Below, piece by piece: positions 1 to 13,018 of a stretch of DNA of 64,000 bases. Source of the DNA: Trochalopteron elliotii (Eukaryota; Chordata; Aves; Passeriformes; Leiothrichidae). The DNA lies in contig JANPWX010000031.1 of the NCBI GenBank assembly GCA_024734555.1, forward strand, positions 3,254 through 67,253, read 5' to 3'. Position 1 is the first letter of the stretch. Each line of letters begins with the position of its first letter. A model generated the notes under the pieces. The model saw nothing but the letters and a program-made list of their open reading frames with translations. It was not told where the DNA came from and did not search any database. A program made the translations under genes and the position numbers.

Positions 1-270
1 AGTCGCCGCCGGGCCGAAGGCGCCGCGGCTCCGCTGGTACATCCCGGGGCGGGTCCCCTTGTCCTTTGCGAAGTCGCCTCGGGGCGAGGGAGGCCGTGGC
101 GGGTGCGGGCGACCCTCCGCCGGTGGGCCCGCGGCGGGCTATGGCCAGGCGAAGCTCTCGGGTCGTGCCTGGCTTTACTTGGGGTGCGGAAAGGGGATTT
201 CATACTTGTTCGTTTTCATCTATACAGAAACTCTTTCTCCCCGCCACGGTCGGCACATGCCTGTCAGAAT
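1..270. promoter_or_regulatory. CpG island edge at the left end, likely LDLRAD3 promoter/exon 1 flank
   Basis: The first 180 bases are very G+C rich and dense in CpG dinucleotides, unlike everything to the right. CpG density falls off by about position 260. In vertebrate genomes this composition marks a CpG-island promoter. LDLRAD3 is read to the right and its exon 2 lies at 35107, so the simplest reading is that the island belongs to its promoter, with the signal-peptide exon just left of the window. No ATG followed by a leucine-rich signal peptide and a phase-1 donor is found in the segment. The link to LDLRAD3 is inferred. The CpG richness is seen directly. Confidence 0.7.
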
Positions 271-3200
271 TGGCGAGTAGATGATGTTTTGTGCAGCTTT
301 GCTGCAGGTGTGAATTATTTCTGCAACATGATCTTAGCGGGCGCTTTTCCAGACAGTGTAAGTAGCCTGGCTGCACGCTGCTCTGTCTGTTTCCGAATCA
401 CGTCTTGGCGATGAAGTGATGACACACAGTGTGTAAAACTCAGATTATCAAACTCAAATTGTTTTCTTTTCTTCTCTTTTAAGAGTATTTGTTGTCATGA
501 AGAACTCGTAAGTTTCATGGCTTCCGTGGTAAAAGTTGGAGTTTGGTGTAGATGGGTAGGAAGGAGGAGAAAACAGTGCAAGTCCTGTAACTTGCACTGT
601 TTTGAAATTACACAACTGCAAACTTTGACTGCCACATTCATAAGTCTATGGAGGTTTAGGTGCCTTTGCAAAACTGTTTCCGCCGTTCCATTTTTGGGAG
701 GCTTCAGACGAAGCTCAGGTTTGTTTATCTGGATTGTGTTGCCTTCTTCCTTATTAATTTCCATTCTACTACTGCCAAAATTTCATCTAATTATTCACAG
801 CAAGTTACATGTTTCCATGTGTTGAATATATTTGCTTGTAGTACAACTCTTAGATTAATATGGAAGGTTCCCATCCACAAGATACTGATCTTTCCATCTG
901 AAGGTTTCCCAGCCCCCCACGCCCCATGTTCCTGCTCCACCTTGGCTTGGGGGCAGTGACCAAGACCTGTTTCTTGTGTGGAAGTTGGTACTTCAGCTTT
1001 TTGACTGCTGACTGCCATGCTTGCACAACATTCTTGCAGTTACTTAGCCAGAGGCTCTGGCTTACTTTGGGGCAGATTCAAAGAAATTTCTGAAACTTTT
1101 TTTTTTCATGTGTTCTGTTTTTCTTTTGAAAAATAAAGTAGGGGGTCTTCAGGGATTTGTTTTTTAGATGTTGCTTCCTCTGTATATTTTGGCACCCCTG
1201 CAAGCTTCCCACAGGGAGCATAAGTTTGTATTTGACTGGCCTTCACTCTGTTTTGAATTTTACTTCTGGTAACTCCTGATACAAAATATAAAAACTTCTT
1301 TTCCTAATGATTCTTTTTTGGGTACAGATGGGAAACCTTGAAATCCTAGGGATGAATCTCAGTTAACAGAAGATTAACAGTGTATAGTGTCCCTGTCTAA
1401 ACAGCTGTTCTGCTCGTGTGCTGAAGTAACTGTTGACTTGCATTGGCAGTGTATATTTGCAAGGCAAAGCTGATCTTTTATTTTTGTCTTTATTCATAAT
1501 GTTGTTGTATCAAATTGTGCTTTTCGTCCTCAAAGAGCTTATCTGCCTGGGAAAGGTTTTACTTTGTTATGATACTCGAGTTTGAACTTACACCAGGCTG
1601 GTTAATTTCAGTTGGTAACTAACTGGTAATTGATCAGAAAGAGACTATTGATCTGAAGTTTCAGCATCTGTTGCCTGCACAGGAGCTTCCTGATTACCTT
1701 CCTTTCTTTTTCTAGTCCCCACTTCATTTCAAGTCTCATCAAGCTCTTGGGCAGCTCACACATCATATGCACCCAGTTTCTTTCATCTCTGGTGCTCTTG
1801 CCAGTATAAGCAGGTCAGGCTCAGCTCCGATCCCCTCCTGCTGCCCTGTACATGTCATAGTGTGACCCAGTTTCCAGCACTTTACTTTGGCTCAGTGTCA
1901 GCCCAGGAGTTCCTGGATGTAGGTTAGGTCCTGCAAGGATTCCCGTTTCCAGCTCAGACTGTAACAACATTATCGGGTTAAGTTAATGTAGAAGAAGGTC
2001 TGTTAGTTAGAAAACAGACATCTATGTTTATCTTCTTCTACTGCTTGTATGAAGTAATGCAAGCTGATCTACACAGTTACAGTGAGTTTTGGAAAGGATT
2101 GTTTCAGAGAGATGCAAATACACTATAGCTGAAAAACCAATAAAATGTAAACAATCCTTAACAGAAAAATGAGTTCTGTAATCCTGACTGCCACTGCACT
2201 GTGTATTCAAGATATATATTTTATTCAAAGAAACCTAAACCTACTGAATATGTTTTGAACATAGATTTATTTATTTCTTTTTTTCTTCTATCTGTATATC
2301 ACCCGTTAAGGAGAGAAATGATGGCAGGAGTCACAAACACTCAGGTAAATTAACTGCTTTTAGAAGTATGATTGCAAAGTGAGCAGAAAAGGGATGTTGT
2401 TTTTTCTGACAATTACAGATCTTTCTGTTTTAACTGAAGAAGGTTTTAAAATGTTAATCTTCAAATGCCTGGAGAATTAAAATGCAATGTACAGCTGGAA
2501 TTTCTGCGTATCATCCCCAGGTGCCACAGTTCAGTATAAGGGCCTTTCTGATGCAGAAGTCAAATATATAATGTAGATATTATGCCTCTTAAAATATACT
2601 CAGCTTGCTGTGTATTAAGGGGAGGCTTCTGTGTCTTATTCCCTCCAGTCTTTTGGTCTAAGATTGTTAGAATCAGGACCTATTCCACGAACAGCATAAA
2701 CATGAAGGGTCACACAGTGCTGTCATTACATTTTGAAACTTCACCTCAAAAGCTTGCAAAAAACCAGAACATCCCTAAAATCAAGCAGGGGTAGGAGCTA
2801 TTGGGAGAGTCATGTTACAACATTAGTCTCCATTGTGTAATATCTGCTAACTTAAATCTTCCACATGGTGTTAAGGAAATAGCCATTATTTCCTTACATG
2901 GGTCTTCATTTGTACTGACATTCAGAGGTATTACTAACAGTAGAATTTCTTTGCTGAAAACCTTATGTACTACATGGCAGGAGTAATCAGCAGTGCTGAG
3001 CAGTGGTGTCTACTGTTGGATAAGCAGAGAGAGAGGAAAACCACTCTCTATTTGAAGACTCATGTCTGTATTGTGTATTCAATAGGTCTGTTCTGTATTT
3101 TTCAGCCACTCTTAAAAACTCTTAAACTGAGTCTAGTGCTTCATAACCAGTATTTGTCTTTCTTGGTAGACAAGCCAGCTGTGGGGGTGTGTAGCACATC

Positions 3201-6200
3201 AGTGTGGGAGAGATGGAGAAGGATTCCTGTAGTTGGCAAGTCAAGAAACTTCCATCGTGGGATAGTAATAAATAACAAGCACTGGATATTTGCTGAAGAT
3301 GAGTCTGCCATTGGTCATAATGAGAGCAGCCAGGAGTACTCACTGTAAGGCGAAGCTCCACAGCCATGCTGAGGGTGATGTGGGAGTTCTCACAGGAGCC
3401 TGTGCCCATGGTTGTCTTGAATCAGTTTGTGGTTATCGGACTTTTGATATTTGAGGCTGTTGTCAGACCTTACTTTTGCAAGTACATTTTTTGTGTAGGG
3501 ACTGAAATAAGCAGAGGATAATTTGGGGGGTGGGGGAGTTGTTTCCTTGGCTAGATTTAAACAGATTTCTCTTACTCACCGGGTGTGGAGAGTTGCAGGG
3601 TCCAGGAGCTTCCAGCCATGCCATCTTGCTTGGGATAATAGCTGCAAAGAGTCTGCAGTTACAAGGTTGAGAGGGTGGAAGAATGACTGCAGTGTGGCAG
3701 TCACATGTTGTGATAGGAAATGGAGATTGTTGTAAAGAAAATAGGTAGTAAAAATGCACCTTTCATACAAATGTGAAATAAATTGTTGCAAACATGCAGT
3801 CTGTAGTGCCTGATACACCGAGACCAGCAAGCTCCTTACCTCTTTAGAGGAAAAAGTTTCCTGGTGATACTATAATATTTTTATTGTGACAACAGGAACC
3901 TGCATCCTGCTTTCATTTGTATGCTGATTATCTGTTGGGTGAGGAATAAAATGGTTCCCTTTGCTGTAAATCTGGTAGACTGTAACAGGGATATGTTGAT
4001 TTGTTAGGTAGCAGTGGTGAATTGAGTTGGGATTCAAGCATCTCTGTGTTTCAGGGCAGTGTGGGAAGGCCTAATTAAAAATTAATTTGTCACCTGGAGA
4101 AAGAATTTGTTTTGTTTTTTGTTTGTGTTATTTATGGCTTTTAAATTTTAATTCATTTTTCCAAACTGGTACATTTTGCCAGAGTAGTGTCTGTCATATA
4201 TCCTGTTCTGTGGTTATTCTCTCTGTCTGTGTGAGTAGAAATGCAGTAATGGAGTAGGCCTGAAAAATCTGCAATGTGAGATCTGCTGTGATGGTAGCAG
4301 TGCTCTCCATTTCAGTGTCTTGTCTGTTGTGGAAGCTGATGAGTTTTATGAGTTGCTGGAAAGCCTTGTAGGCTGTTCAGTTGTCCTGCCTGCTGCAGAC
4401 TGGAGCTGTAGGTATTCTACCTTTGGTACAGGGCACTCTGTGATAGCTATTTCAACTGGCATTTTCAGGGTCTGAATTTGTAAACAGCTTCATTATCAGC
4501 TGGTAGGTTTTGAAGATGAGGAAGGAGAAACATCTTGGGTCTCAGTAGTAGGGTTTTGGCATTTTTGTCTTTTCAGGTATTAAAACATAACTCTTCTGCT
4601 CTGGCAGGATCTCATAATGGGCTATGTCTAAGATGCAGAATGGAATATTTCAAGTGAAAACAGTTTTAATTATGTATTTTAAGGTAGCTCTCAAGTGAAA
4701 CATAGAATGACGGCTTGCCCTTTGCTTGAAATGTAAATAGATCATGGCTGGAGGTAATTGTATAGTCAGCCATTAGGATAATCAGTTTATCATACATTTA
4801 CTGACTGCTACAGAATTTTTGAGGAGGAGCTCATATGTATTAAGAAACAAACAAAGAAATCCCAGCAACAAAGATTGAAAATTAAACAAATAGCTTAAGA
4901 AAAACAAACAAACAAAACACCATGGCAGAGAGCATTTATCTAAATTAGTTATCTCTGATAGTGAAACTTTTGATTTATATGATCAATGGGGTTTTGCATT
5001 TGTGTGGACTGTGTGTGTATCCAGATGCTTGATTATTTGACATGTAGAATCTTGTAAGCTGCAGTAACTTGATCTAATGTTTAGTTTCTTTCATGCAGCC
5101 TCTTGTGCTAGTGAAACTGTCAGGCTGAAAGGCATTTTAGGCCAACCTCACCTTGCATGCAGTGCTGTCTCTCAGGACAGAAAAATCCTTTTAGGGGAGA
5201 AGATGGTGTAATAGTAGTTGGCTTGGTGTGTGTGTGTGTGTGTGTGTTTTAATTTGCACATGGGAAATGCTGAGGCAGTGAGATTTCTAAATGGAGCCAT
5301 TGGTCTCTCCTTGTGTTCAGCTTATGCAGATCTCCACTTAGCCACTTCTTGGTTGCAAAGGAACTTGTGGAATCACATACTTACCTTAGTTACAGTTTAT
5401 AGAAATATGTACTCTTTGGAAGCTGAAGAGAAATAATAGGTAGCTCCTGTTAGTGTGAGAAACTGTGTTGAAGGACTGGGGAATCATGTGGGTGGATAAT
5501 CAAAAGGGTCCAGATGAACAAAATGGAAATGGAAGCAATTTGGAGGGGGTGGAGTTGCTGCTGATAACTTTTTCCTCTGTGTTCCTTAAGCCTTCTTCCA
5601 GCCATGGGCTGGACAGCTGTAAACTTGTCACAATTAAAACATACCAAGCAAAGCTGCTCTTTGTCAGTGTGTAAATGGTTGAGTAAGTTGCTGTGTCACA
5701 TGTCAGAGAGAGCAGGGAGCTGAGGTAATGAATGGAAGGTGATGTGGCTGTGAAACTCAGCTAAAATCTGGGATTGGGATTTAGGATTGGGAGGTAATAC
5801 ACGCCGAGGTCCTGATACTATGTCCTCTTAGCCAAAAGATTTCCATTTTAAAATGGCTTTGGTGTCTCTCAAGGAGGCTGTGAGACTTAATTTATTAAAG
5901 ATTGGGAAGTGTGTAAGTTGAATATGGTTGAAGTATGCTGGTGTGTTATGAAATAGCTTGTTTTCAATAGGGACAAAAATACAAATTTTCAGGGTTTAGT
6001 GCTATCTTTGTTCTTTAGTAGGGATTCTGATTAGTTTTTTCATTTTAAATTAAAGGACAAATCCCTAAGTGCCACACTATGGCCTTGCTATGGGTCTCTG
6101 GTGTTGTGTTGTTATCTTTCATCTGCTTAGACAGATTCCAGATGGCTCCTAGGGAATGTGATGGGGGAGATTCCTGGTTCAGGGTTCTCTTATTGAAAAT

Positions 6201-9200
6201 TTAGATGGAAATCAGTTACATCACATGAGGTAGCCTGTGTTGGTCTATTTTGAAACTGTTTGGTTTGTTGGATGAAAAGTTCGATTTTAGGTAACATTTT
6301 CCTGTGAGGATTTATCTCCGTTTTGATAAAATATAGCAGCAAGTAGGTTGTGGTTCCATTAAAAATTAAGATGTGAATTCTGGCTACTAAGTATCACTTT
6401 GTGCTCAGATTCTTTCATTCCTTGGAGTAATTCCTCTTGCTTTATGTATTTTGGATGAATTTATCACTTCAATTGTTAATGAGTCAGATGATGCTTATAG
6501 TTCCAGACAGAACACCGTTGCCAGCCATATGTATCTGTGTCAACTGAAAACTTGTATTCTTCTGGGAAAAGCTCTTCAGGGTCTTAGTGCTGCAGGATCT
6601 ACTCCAGGTTGTGTCACTGATCAGCAGGATGACTTTGGGCAAGATATTTCCTCATTGTGCTCCCTCCCCTTTTACCTGTTCAAACATTTCTTTGGTTTTT
6701 TGGATACCAGCTCTCTTCCCATCTTTCTCTGATGCTGTTAGTGCTACCCTAGTTTTAGTCAAGAGCTATATACCACAAATATCAGGCATGTTTTTACAGT
6801 TCAAAATAGTGTTTTTTGCATTTAAGAGATGCTCTGCCTTGCCTGGTATGGATTTGATGTGAGGTAAGTAGATTTTTCTTGATATGATAATTTTTAGTCA
6901 AGTATTCCTGTTTTTTTCCTTCTTTTTGTTGTTGTTAGCATAAAGGCATTAGGATTCTTCAAACACAGAAGTGTTAGGTGTACAAAGATTTGAAGCATGG
7001 TAGAGGCATACAAATTGATATACTTGTGAAAATCCATGTATTTGTCAAGTTGCACTTTCTCTCCCTTTTGTAAGGCAGGGCAAGGGTTGGCAACTCGAGG
7101 TACTGTTGCTTGTCCGGGGTGCTCTGCACAGGAGACCCGTGGTTCAGGCCCGTGTTGAAGTGCCAAATAGTGGCTGCTTGACAGGGAATGCAGTCATTGC
7201 TCACACCTGGCCACAGAAGGTAATACTTGAGCTTGTTCTTTCGAGTTTCAAGGCTGCTAATTCAGTCTCAGGACTGGTATTCTGCTGTTGTCTCATGTTA
7301 AGGGCTATTAAATGTTTCTGCTGCTCTTTGTATAAGCTTAGCTAAAATTCTGCAGCTAAAGATAGCCATTATTTCTCAGATTGTGAATCCCTTTCTTGTC
7401 AAATGCCTTTCTTTTTCTTTCTTTGCCTGTGTCCTTGTTCTCTTGTTGTGAAGCTGCATGCTGATGACTTAGTCTTTACATTCTTCTTTTCATAGATGAT
7501 TTGTGTCACTTCCTTCCTCCTCTCAGTATCCTTTTCTCTTTTTTTCCTTCATGCCTCATGACCTCACCAAATTGTACCCATTGATGCATAGAGCTAGCCA
7601 TGGATTTCCTCATCATGCCTCTATACTTCAGAAGAAAGATGCTGTTATGTGTACTTACTGTATCTATGCCAAACAGAGGAATTGTCATTTTTCCCTTGCC
7701 TCTACCTATTGCAAGTGCTTTGCTCCACTTTGCCACCAGTGCTGTGCTTACTTTTCTTCTCCCTGTCAGCCCTATCCATTGCTTAGCTATGCTGTGGGCT
7801 AAGGCTCAGCTTTAGGCTATGTGGGACTTCACTGCTGCTGAGTTTGGAAGGTGGAGTTTGGTAAGAGCAGACTACTTGGGACTTGGTCTTGCTTGGTTTG
7901 TGGTACAATTTATAAGTGAATTGTGCATCTTTAGCAAATGAGCTGTTTCTCAGGGATCATTTACGAAGGACAGGTAATATTTACTTGACACAATGCAAGG
8001 TGTGATGTTATAAGTGGCTAAATCGTTAGTGAATGCATTGTTAAATATGTGCAGTCATAGATTAGGTTGAGAGGTAAATATGCAGAGTTGCTTCGCCTGC
8101 CAAAGCACGTCAGTTCTTCATAAACACATAAATTGGTAGAGTCAGCATGTGTGACCTTCAAAGTAAACACACTGCAGCCAATGAGTTTCAAGGGCCAAAT
8201 AAGACTCAACTTATTAGCCAGCCTCCTGCCAATGGCATGAGTTGCTCTTGTGGCTGGGCCCAAAACTGTCAAGTCTTAAAAGCTGGGTGGAACTGCACAC
8301 TCCTGAACTGAAAATATGGTTATCTGGAGCCTGAAGTGCATGGGTTTTGTCTTGAGGAGAATGGCTGTCCACCCAAAGAGTTTGGAGCTCTGATGCTGAT
8401 CTTGGATGGGTAATCTTGAAGATGCCAAACTAAATCTTCTGTGATCTTATCAATAGTAAGAAATGTGTCTTCTCAAGGCCTTGGCATCATGTAAAATCTG
8501 AACATCTTTGCTTGTTTGGGTAACTGGAAAGGCACAGTACAGATGCTGAGATTAAGATCTGCTCAGTCTGGCAGAAAGCAGACTGCACTTGTGAAATCCT
8601 TGAGTCTGGAAGAACTTACTGCTAGGTCACTTTTAAAGGACCAAGTCGTTAAACTAAGTAGGCATAATTCAGAATTGACAAAGGAAGAACTACAGTGTTT
8701 GTGGTGATTGCTGTCTTTCAAACTCAAAAAAGGCTTCTTTTTCCTTTCAGCAAGTTTTTGAAAGGTGAAAAGAAGGTGGAGAGGGAGTAAAACAATCCAT
8801 ATGGCTGAATTTCAGAACCTGATTGTAAGTGAAATGAAAGCATGAATGGAGTTACAGGTAGAATTGTGAAAAAAACCAGTGCAAAACATTGTGAACTTTT
8901 ACATTAACAGATCGTTCATTTTACTATGTAACCAGGATTCTAGATGTTAAACTTGCCCTTCATTGAATCGAGTCCTGTTAGAATTCTGGTTTACATTCTC
9001 TAAGAAGTGTTTGGTAACCCTTTCTTAGAAGGTGAGATCTACCTACTCTTTTTAGGCATTTTCAGTCTTGTGAATACACTGGCTTTGAATATCAGCAAGT
9101 CTGAAGGTAAGATAAAAGTGAATCCCTGTGATATTTCAGTTTACACGTTCTCAATCAAACCACAAGCAGTTGTCGTTTTGCAGTCAGCTTGAGGACTTCC

Positions 9201-10644
9201 CTCTGTTATTGGCAAGCAGTATTTAAATTTCAGGAACCTATTCTTTTTATCTCCTCTGAAAATGGAGCTACTATGTGCAGCATACAAATCAAGAGTGTAC
9301 TTCTGTCCAAAGATCAAAGTGGTCTGTCTAGAACATTAACAGAGTACCTGGAAGATAAAAAGGACATTGATAATAGAGTTCCTAAGAGTATTTATAAACA
9401 TTACAAGTTGGCAGTACCAGTTGTACTCTGAAAATCTTCCATGAGGAATGTGAGCTTCTAAATTGCAAGTTTGGAATAGTGTTGTCAATTTTTTTTCCCT
9501 CTAGGGATTACTGATAGCATCATATTTTTTAAATGTTTTTCATTGCAACCTTTCTTTTCAAAAAAAGAGTTCAGAATAGTTTCAGTGACCTTATTTTGTA
9601 CTTGAATTATATGTCCATTAAGGTTAAGAGCACAATAGCCATTTTTCTTCTTCAAGTTTTGATAAAATGAGAGATTAAATGTTTTGCAGCGTAATTTCCT
9701 ATTTGTACTGCAATTTCAAGTGATTGGAATGCATGCCCTTTTCAACAACTGAAGTATTAGACATTTCATGGAATACTCATGATCCAGAGGTCCTGGATGT
9801 AGGCTCTTTTGAGGTAGCATGTAAGAGTGTGTGTCTCTTAGTTATGTCAGCAGAGTCCACCCAAAAGTGGTGGGTACTTGATGACATTGGTTTGCACAGC
9901 TGTACCTTTTCATCAGTCTCATGTTTTTCAATATAGTATAGAAAGGGTTTGTCATTCTTACGCAAAATTGTGCATGTTAGTTACAGAGGAAAGGCCCAGT
10001 GTCTCTTCCTGCTGTGGCTTTGATAATGTTCAGGCCTTCAAAGTTAAAGGCTCTTTACTTATTAATGACTTGTACGTGAGATAGATTTCAGTGTCTAATC
10101 AGATTGAATAGCCTTAAAATTTCTAATGGGATCCTTGAAAATCTGCCAATGGACTATATAGGTTTTCTGATGAATTGTTTTAATTGAGCTCTGCCTTGCT
10201 ATTTGGTTAACAGTCTTCAGGCTAGCCTCAGGCTGCTTACTTTCCAATTTCCTTGTGTTATCTGTAGATAAATGTCCACCTCATTGGAGCTTAATGGCCA
10301 ATTAGCTGAGTCAAATAAAATCTGGAAACACAAGAAACAGTGCTGATCATTGGCAGGATATTTGTGTCCTAACTGAGGTTGAATCCAGAGTTGCTGACCT
10401 GGTGACTGCTGCTGCTCCTTGTGAGTAGTCTCATGGGGAAGCTGTTCAGCCTGTAAAGCATGGTTTAGCTAATTTTTCCCTGCAGTGTTGGTACTTTATT
10501 TTCTCATCAGTAGTTGCAAAATTAGGCAGATCTCTATTGTGAGCAATCTTTCCAGTTGAAGAAGCAATCAGTGTAACTTCCTTTGGGCCTGTATTGAAGA
10601 GACCTCTGTAAGGCCCATTTAGAGCCTGTTAAAATCAAGCCCAC
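271..10644 (+). other. LDLRAD3: Intron 1 of LDLRAD3, left part
   Basis: This is AT-leaning sequence with no long open frame resembling a known protein. It holds a (GT)11 run, a short AAAC-rich stretch around 4900-4917 and two weak exon-like open segments at 9056-9106 and 9234-9431 that are described as findings. Assignment to intron 1 rests on the position between the CpG island and exon 2, since exon 1 is not visible. The ORFs of 60-100 codons here have the Cys/Ser/Leu/Phe-rich make-up of random reading through noncoding DNA. Confidence 0.6.
5226..5247. repeat. (GT)11 microsatellite
   Basis: Eleven uninterrupted GT units followed by a short T run. A simple dinucleotide repeat, probably length-polymorphic. 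Confidence 0.95.
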
Positions 10645-11302
10645 ATAGAGTCATACACTCATCAAGGTTGGGAAAGCCTCCCAAGATCGAGTCCAGCCTT
10701 TGACTGAACGCCATGTCAACTTGACTGTAGCACTGAGTGTCATGTCCAGTTGCTCCTTGAATACTTCCAGGGACGGTGACTCCACCATCTCCCTGGGCAT
10801 CCCATTCCAGTGTTCACCCTTTCAGTGAAAAAATTCTTCCTAATGTCCAGCCTGAATCTCCCTTGAGGCTGTGTCCTCTTGTCCTGTTGCTAGTTGCCTG
10901 GCAGAAGAGGCCAAACCGCACCTGGCTACAACCTCCTTTTAGGGACTTGTGGAGAGTGATGAGGTCCCCCTAAGCCTCCTTTTCTCCAGGCTAAACAGCC
11001 CCAATTCCCTCAGGACCCATCACTTCACCTTGTTGGGCCTCACACAGCTGGTTTCAGCACATGAATCCAGCCTGTCCAGCAGATCAACACTCCTTCCCAA
11101 CTTAGTTAGCACTGTCTGCAAACTGGCTGACAGGACACTTGGTCCTCTCATTCAGGTGATTGATAGAGGTATTAAACAGGACTGGCCCCAACACTGAGCT
11201 CTGGGGAACATCACTTGTGACTGGCCACCAGCTGGATGTTTGTCCATTCCCCACTGGGCCTGGCTATCCAGCCAGTTTTTAACCAGTAAAGGGTGCATGA
11301 TT
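10645..11302 (-). mobile_element. CR1 LINE fragment, 3' end, minus strand
   Basis: The left end reads as the complement of a CR1 3' terminus: a degenerate form of the cATAGAATCATnnAATCATCAAGGTTGG block followed by text on the pattern 'gaccaccaagatc...gtccagcc'. Further right are the usual complements of the CR1 3' UTR and the end of its reverse-transcriptase frame, including the 'cccattccagtg', 'tctccaggctaaacagcccc' and 'ctggccaccagctggatg' blocks. It is 5'-truncated, as most CR1 copies are, and carries many substitutions, so it is an old insertion. Assignment is by recognition of the consensus. Ends are good to a few tens of bases. Confidence 0.88.
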
Positions 11303-12144
11303 TAGACTTCTAAAATATCAGGTGGTTATCTCCATTTTGGAGAGGAAGCATGTCTTATGTGGGATGTCTCAAAGGAGCAATGACATTGAGGAAATAGAAT
11401 GGTCTTTGATCCTTTGCCAGTCTGGCCCTTGAAGATGGAATAAGTTGATTTGTTGAAAACACAAGCCTTCCAAACTACTTCACACATGCCTGTAAGAAAA
11501 CTAACTTGGCACAGATTTAGTTACTGTTCCAATGTTGTTTGCCTTGGTTTGGAAGGACTGTGTTGGCCTGTTGTGTTGGAAAAAGTGTGTTACTGAAATG
11601 CTGTAGTAAATGTTTTGGTTAGAGAACAGTTTGAGTGAGCTTAACTGTCAAAATTAAACCCTAGGTGTAAGCAGCTGTACCAAGAGCTAGTCATTGCATG
11701 TTTCCAGGGCAGGGTGATTTTTGAGTACTTTGAAACATAAAGATTCCTAATCTGTTTTCAAACAAGCTTCCCAAGTTGCTCCCTTTTCCCACTCATCACG
11801 CCCCCCAGCATTAAATGAAGTAAAGGGTAGGTGCAAAAGGAAAACAGAAATTAAACCATACCAGGTGTTTTTGTTGGACCTGTAAGCATAAATAAGAGGG
11901 CAGTTAATTTCTGTATCTAAAATGATTTGAGTTTCTTAGGTCTAGGGGTCACTTATCTCTAGAGAGTTACTATGTGATCTGAGTCTAATTGGTAGCTGAA
12001 GCTGCAATTTCCCAAGCTCCTTCCTACTTATCTGTTAGGGTGGTCCTATCTGTTTTAATCAGAATCCTGGAACTGGGTATTAGCTGCATATCTGCATACC
12101 TCAAAGATTTTTGGTTATAAAAATATAAAAATGCCTGTTTACTG
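11303..12144 (+). other. LDLRAD3: Intron 1 between two CR1 copies; nothing recognised
   Basis: AT-rich sequence with no open frame, repeat or motif that I can support. Confidence 0.5.
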
Positions 12145-13018
12145 TTGAGGAATAAATGGAGTTTGCAGACACCCCCAGGCTGGGTGGGAGTGTTGATCTG
12201 CTGGAGGGTAGGAAGGCTCTGCAGAGGGATCTGGGCAGGGTGGATTGATGGGACAAAGCCAGTTGTGTGAAGTTCAACAAGGCGAGGTGCTGAGTCCTGA
12301 GACTCTTGGGTCACAACAACCCCATGCAATACTGTAGGCTTGGGTGAAAGTGGCTGGAAATATGTCCTGTGGAAAGGGACCTGGGGGTGCTGGTTGACAG
12401 CAGCTGAACATGAGCCAGCAGTGCCCAAATGGCCAAGAAGGCTAATGGCATCCTGGCCTGAATCAGCAGGACCAGAGCACTGATGGTCCCATGTACTCTG
12501 CAGAGGTCAGGCCACACCTTGAACCCTGTGTTCAGTTTTGGGCTCCTCACTGCAAGATAGGCACTGAGGTAGTGGAGTCCAGAGTAGGACAATGGAGCTG
12601 ATGAAGGGTCTGGAGCACAAGTCTTGTGAGGAACAGCTGAAGGGGCTGGGGTTGTTTAACCTGCAGAAAAGGAGGCTTGTGGGGGAATATTACTGCTCCC
12701 TACACACCCTGAAAGAGCGTTGTAGTGAGGTGAGGTAGACAAGGTAATAAGCAATAGGACAAGAGGAAATGGCCTGAAGTTGTGCCAGGGCAGGTTTATA
12801 TTGGGAATAAGGAAAAATCTCTTCACTGAAAGGGTGATGAAGCATTGGAACAGATTGCCCAGCAAAGTGATGAGATCACAATCCCTGGAAGTGTTCAAAA
12901 AACATGTAGATGTGGTCCTTAGAGATATGGTGTAGTAGTGAACTTGTCAGTGCTGGGTTAATGTTTGGACTCAGTGATCATTGAGGCCTTTTCCCTCCTT
13001 AATGATTCTGATACACAG
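12145..13018 (+). mobile_element. CR1 LINE 3' portion, plus strand
   Basis: This is the sense strand of a CR1 element, covering the end of the reverse-transcriptase ORF and the 3' UTR. The landmarks occur in the expected order: 'gatctgctggagggtaggaaggc', 'ttcaacaag', 'gggtcacaacaaccccatgc', 'gggtgctggttgacagcagc', 'ttcagttttgggctcctcac', 'ggtctggagcacaagtc', 'ggaggcttgtggggg', 'ttcactgaaagggtg' and a terminal 'aatgattctgat' motif. Stops and indels break the ORF, so the copy is dead. It is the only clear CR1 in the window that is parallel to LDLRAD3. The long minus-strand ORFs at 12024-12898 are shadows of it. Confidence 0.92.

Noticed and set aside
103..414. 103-codon ORF in the CpG-rich left end as a possible LDLRAD3 exon 1
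   Set aside because: No signal-peptide-like start, and the reading does not resemble the LDLRAD3 N terminus. The length is explained by high G+C.
12024..12898. ORFs of 80-134 codons on the minus strand
   Set aside because: They lie inside the plus-strand CR1 copy and are shadows of its old coding frame.
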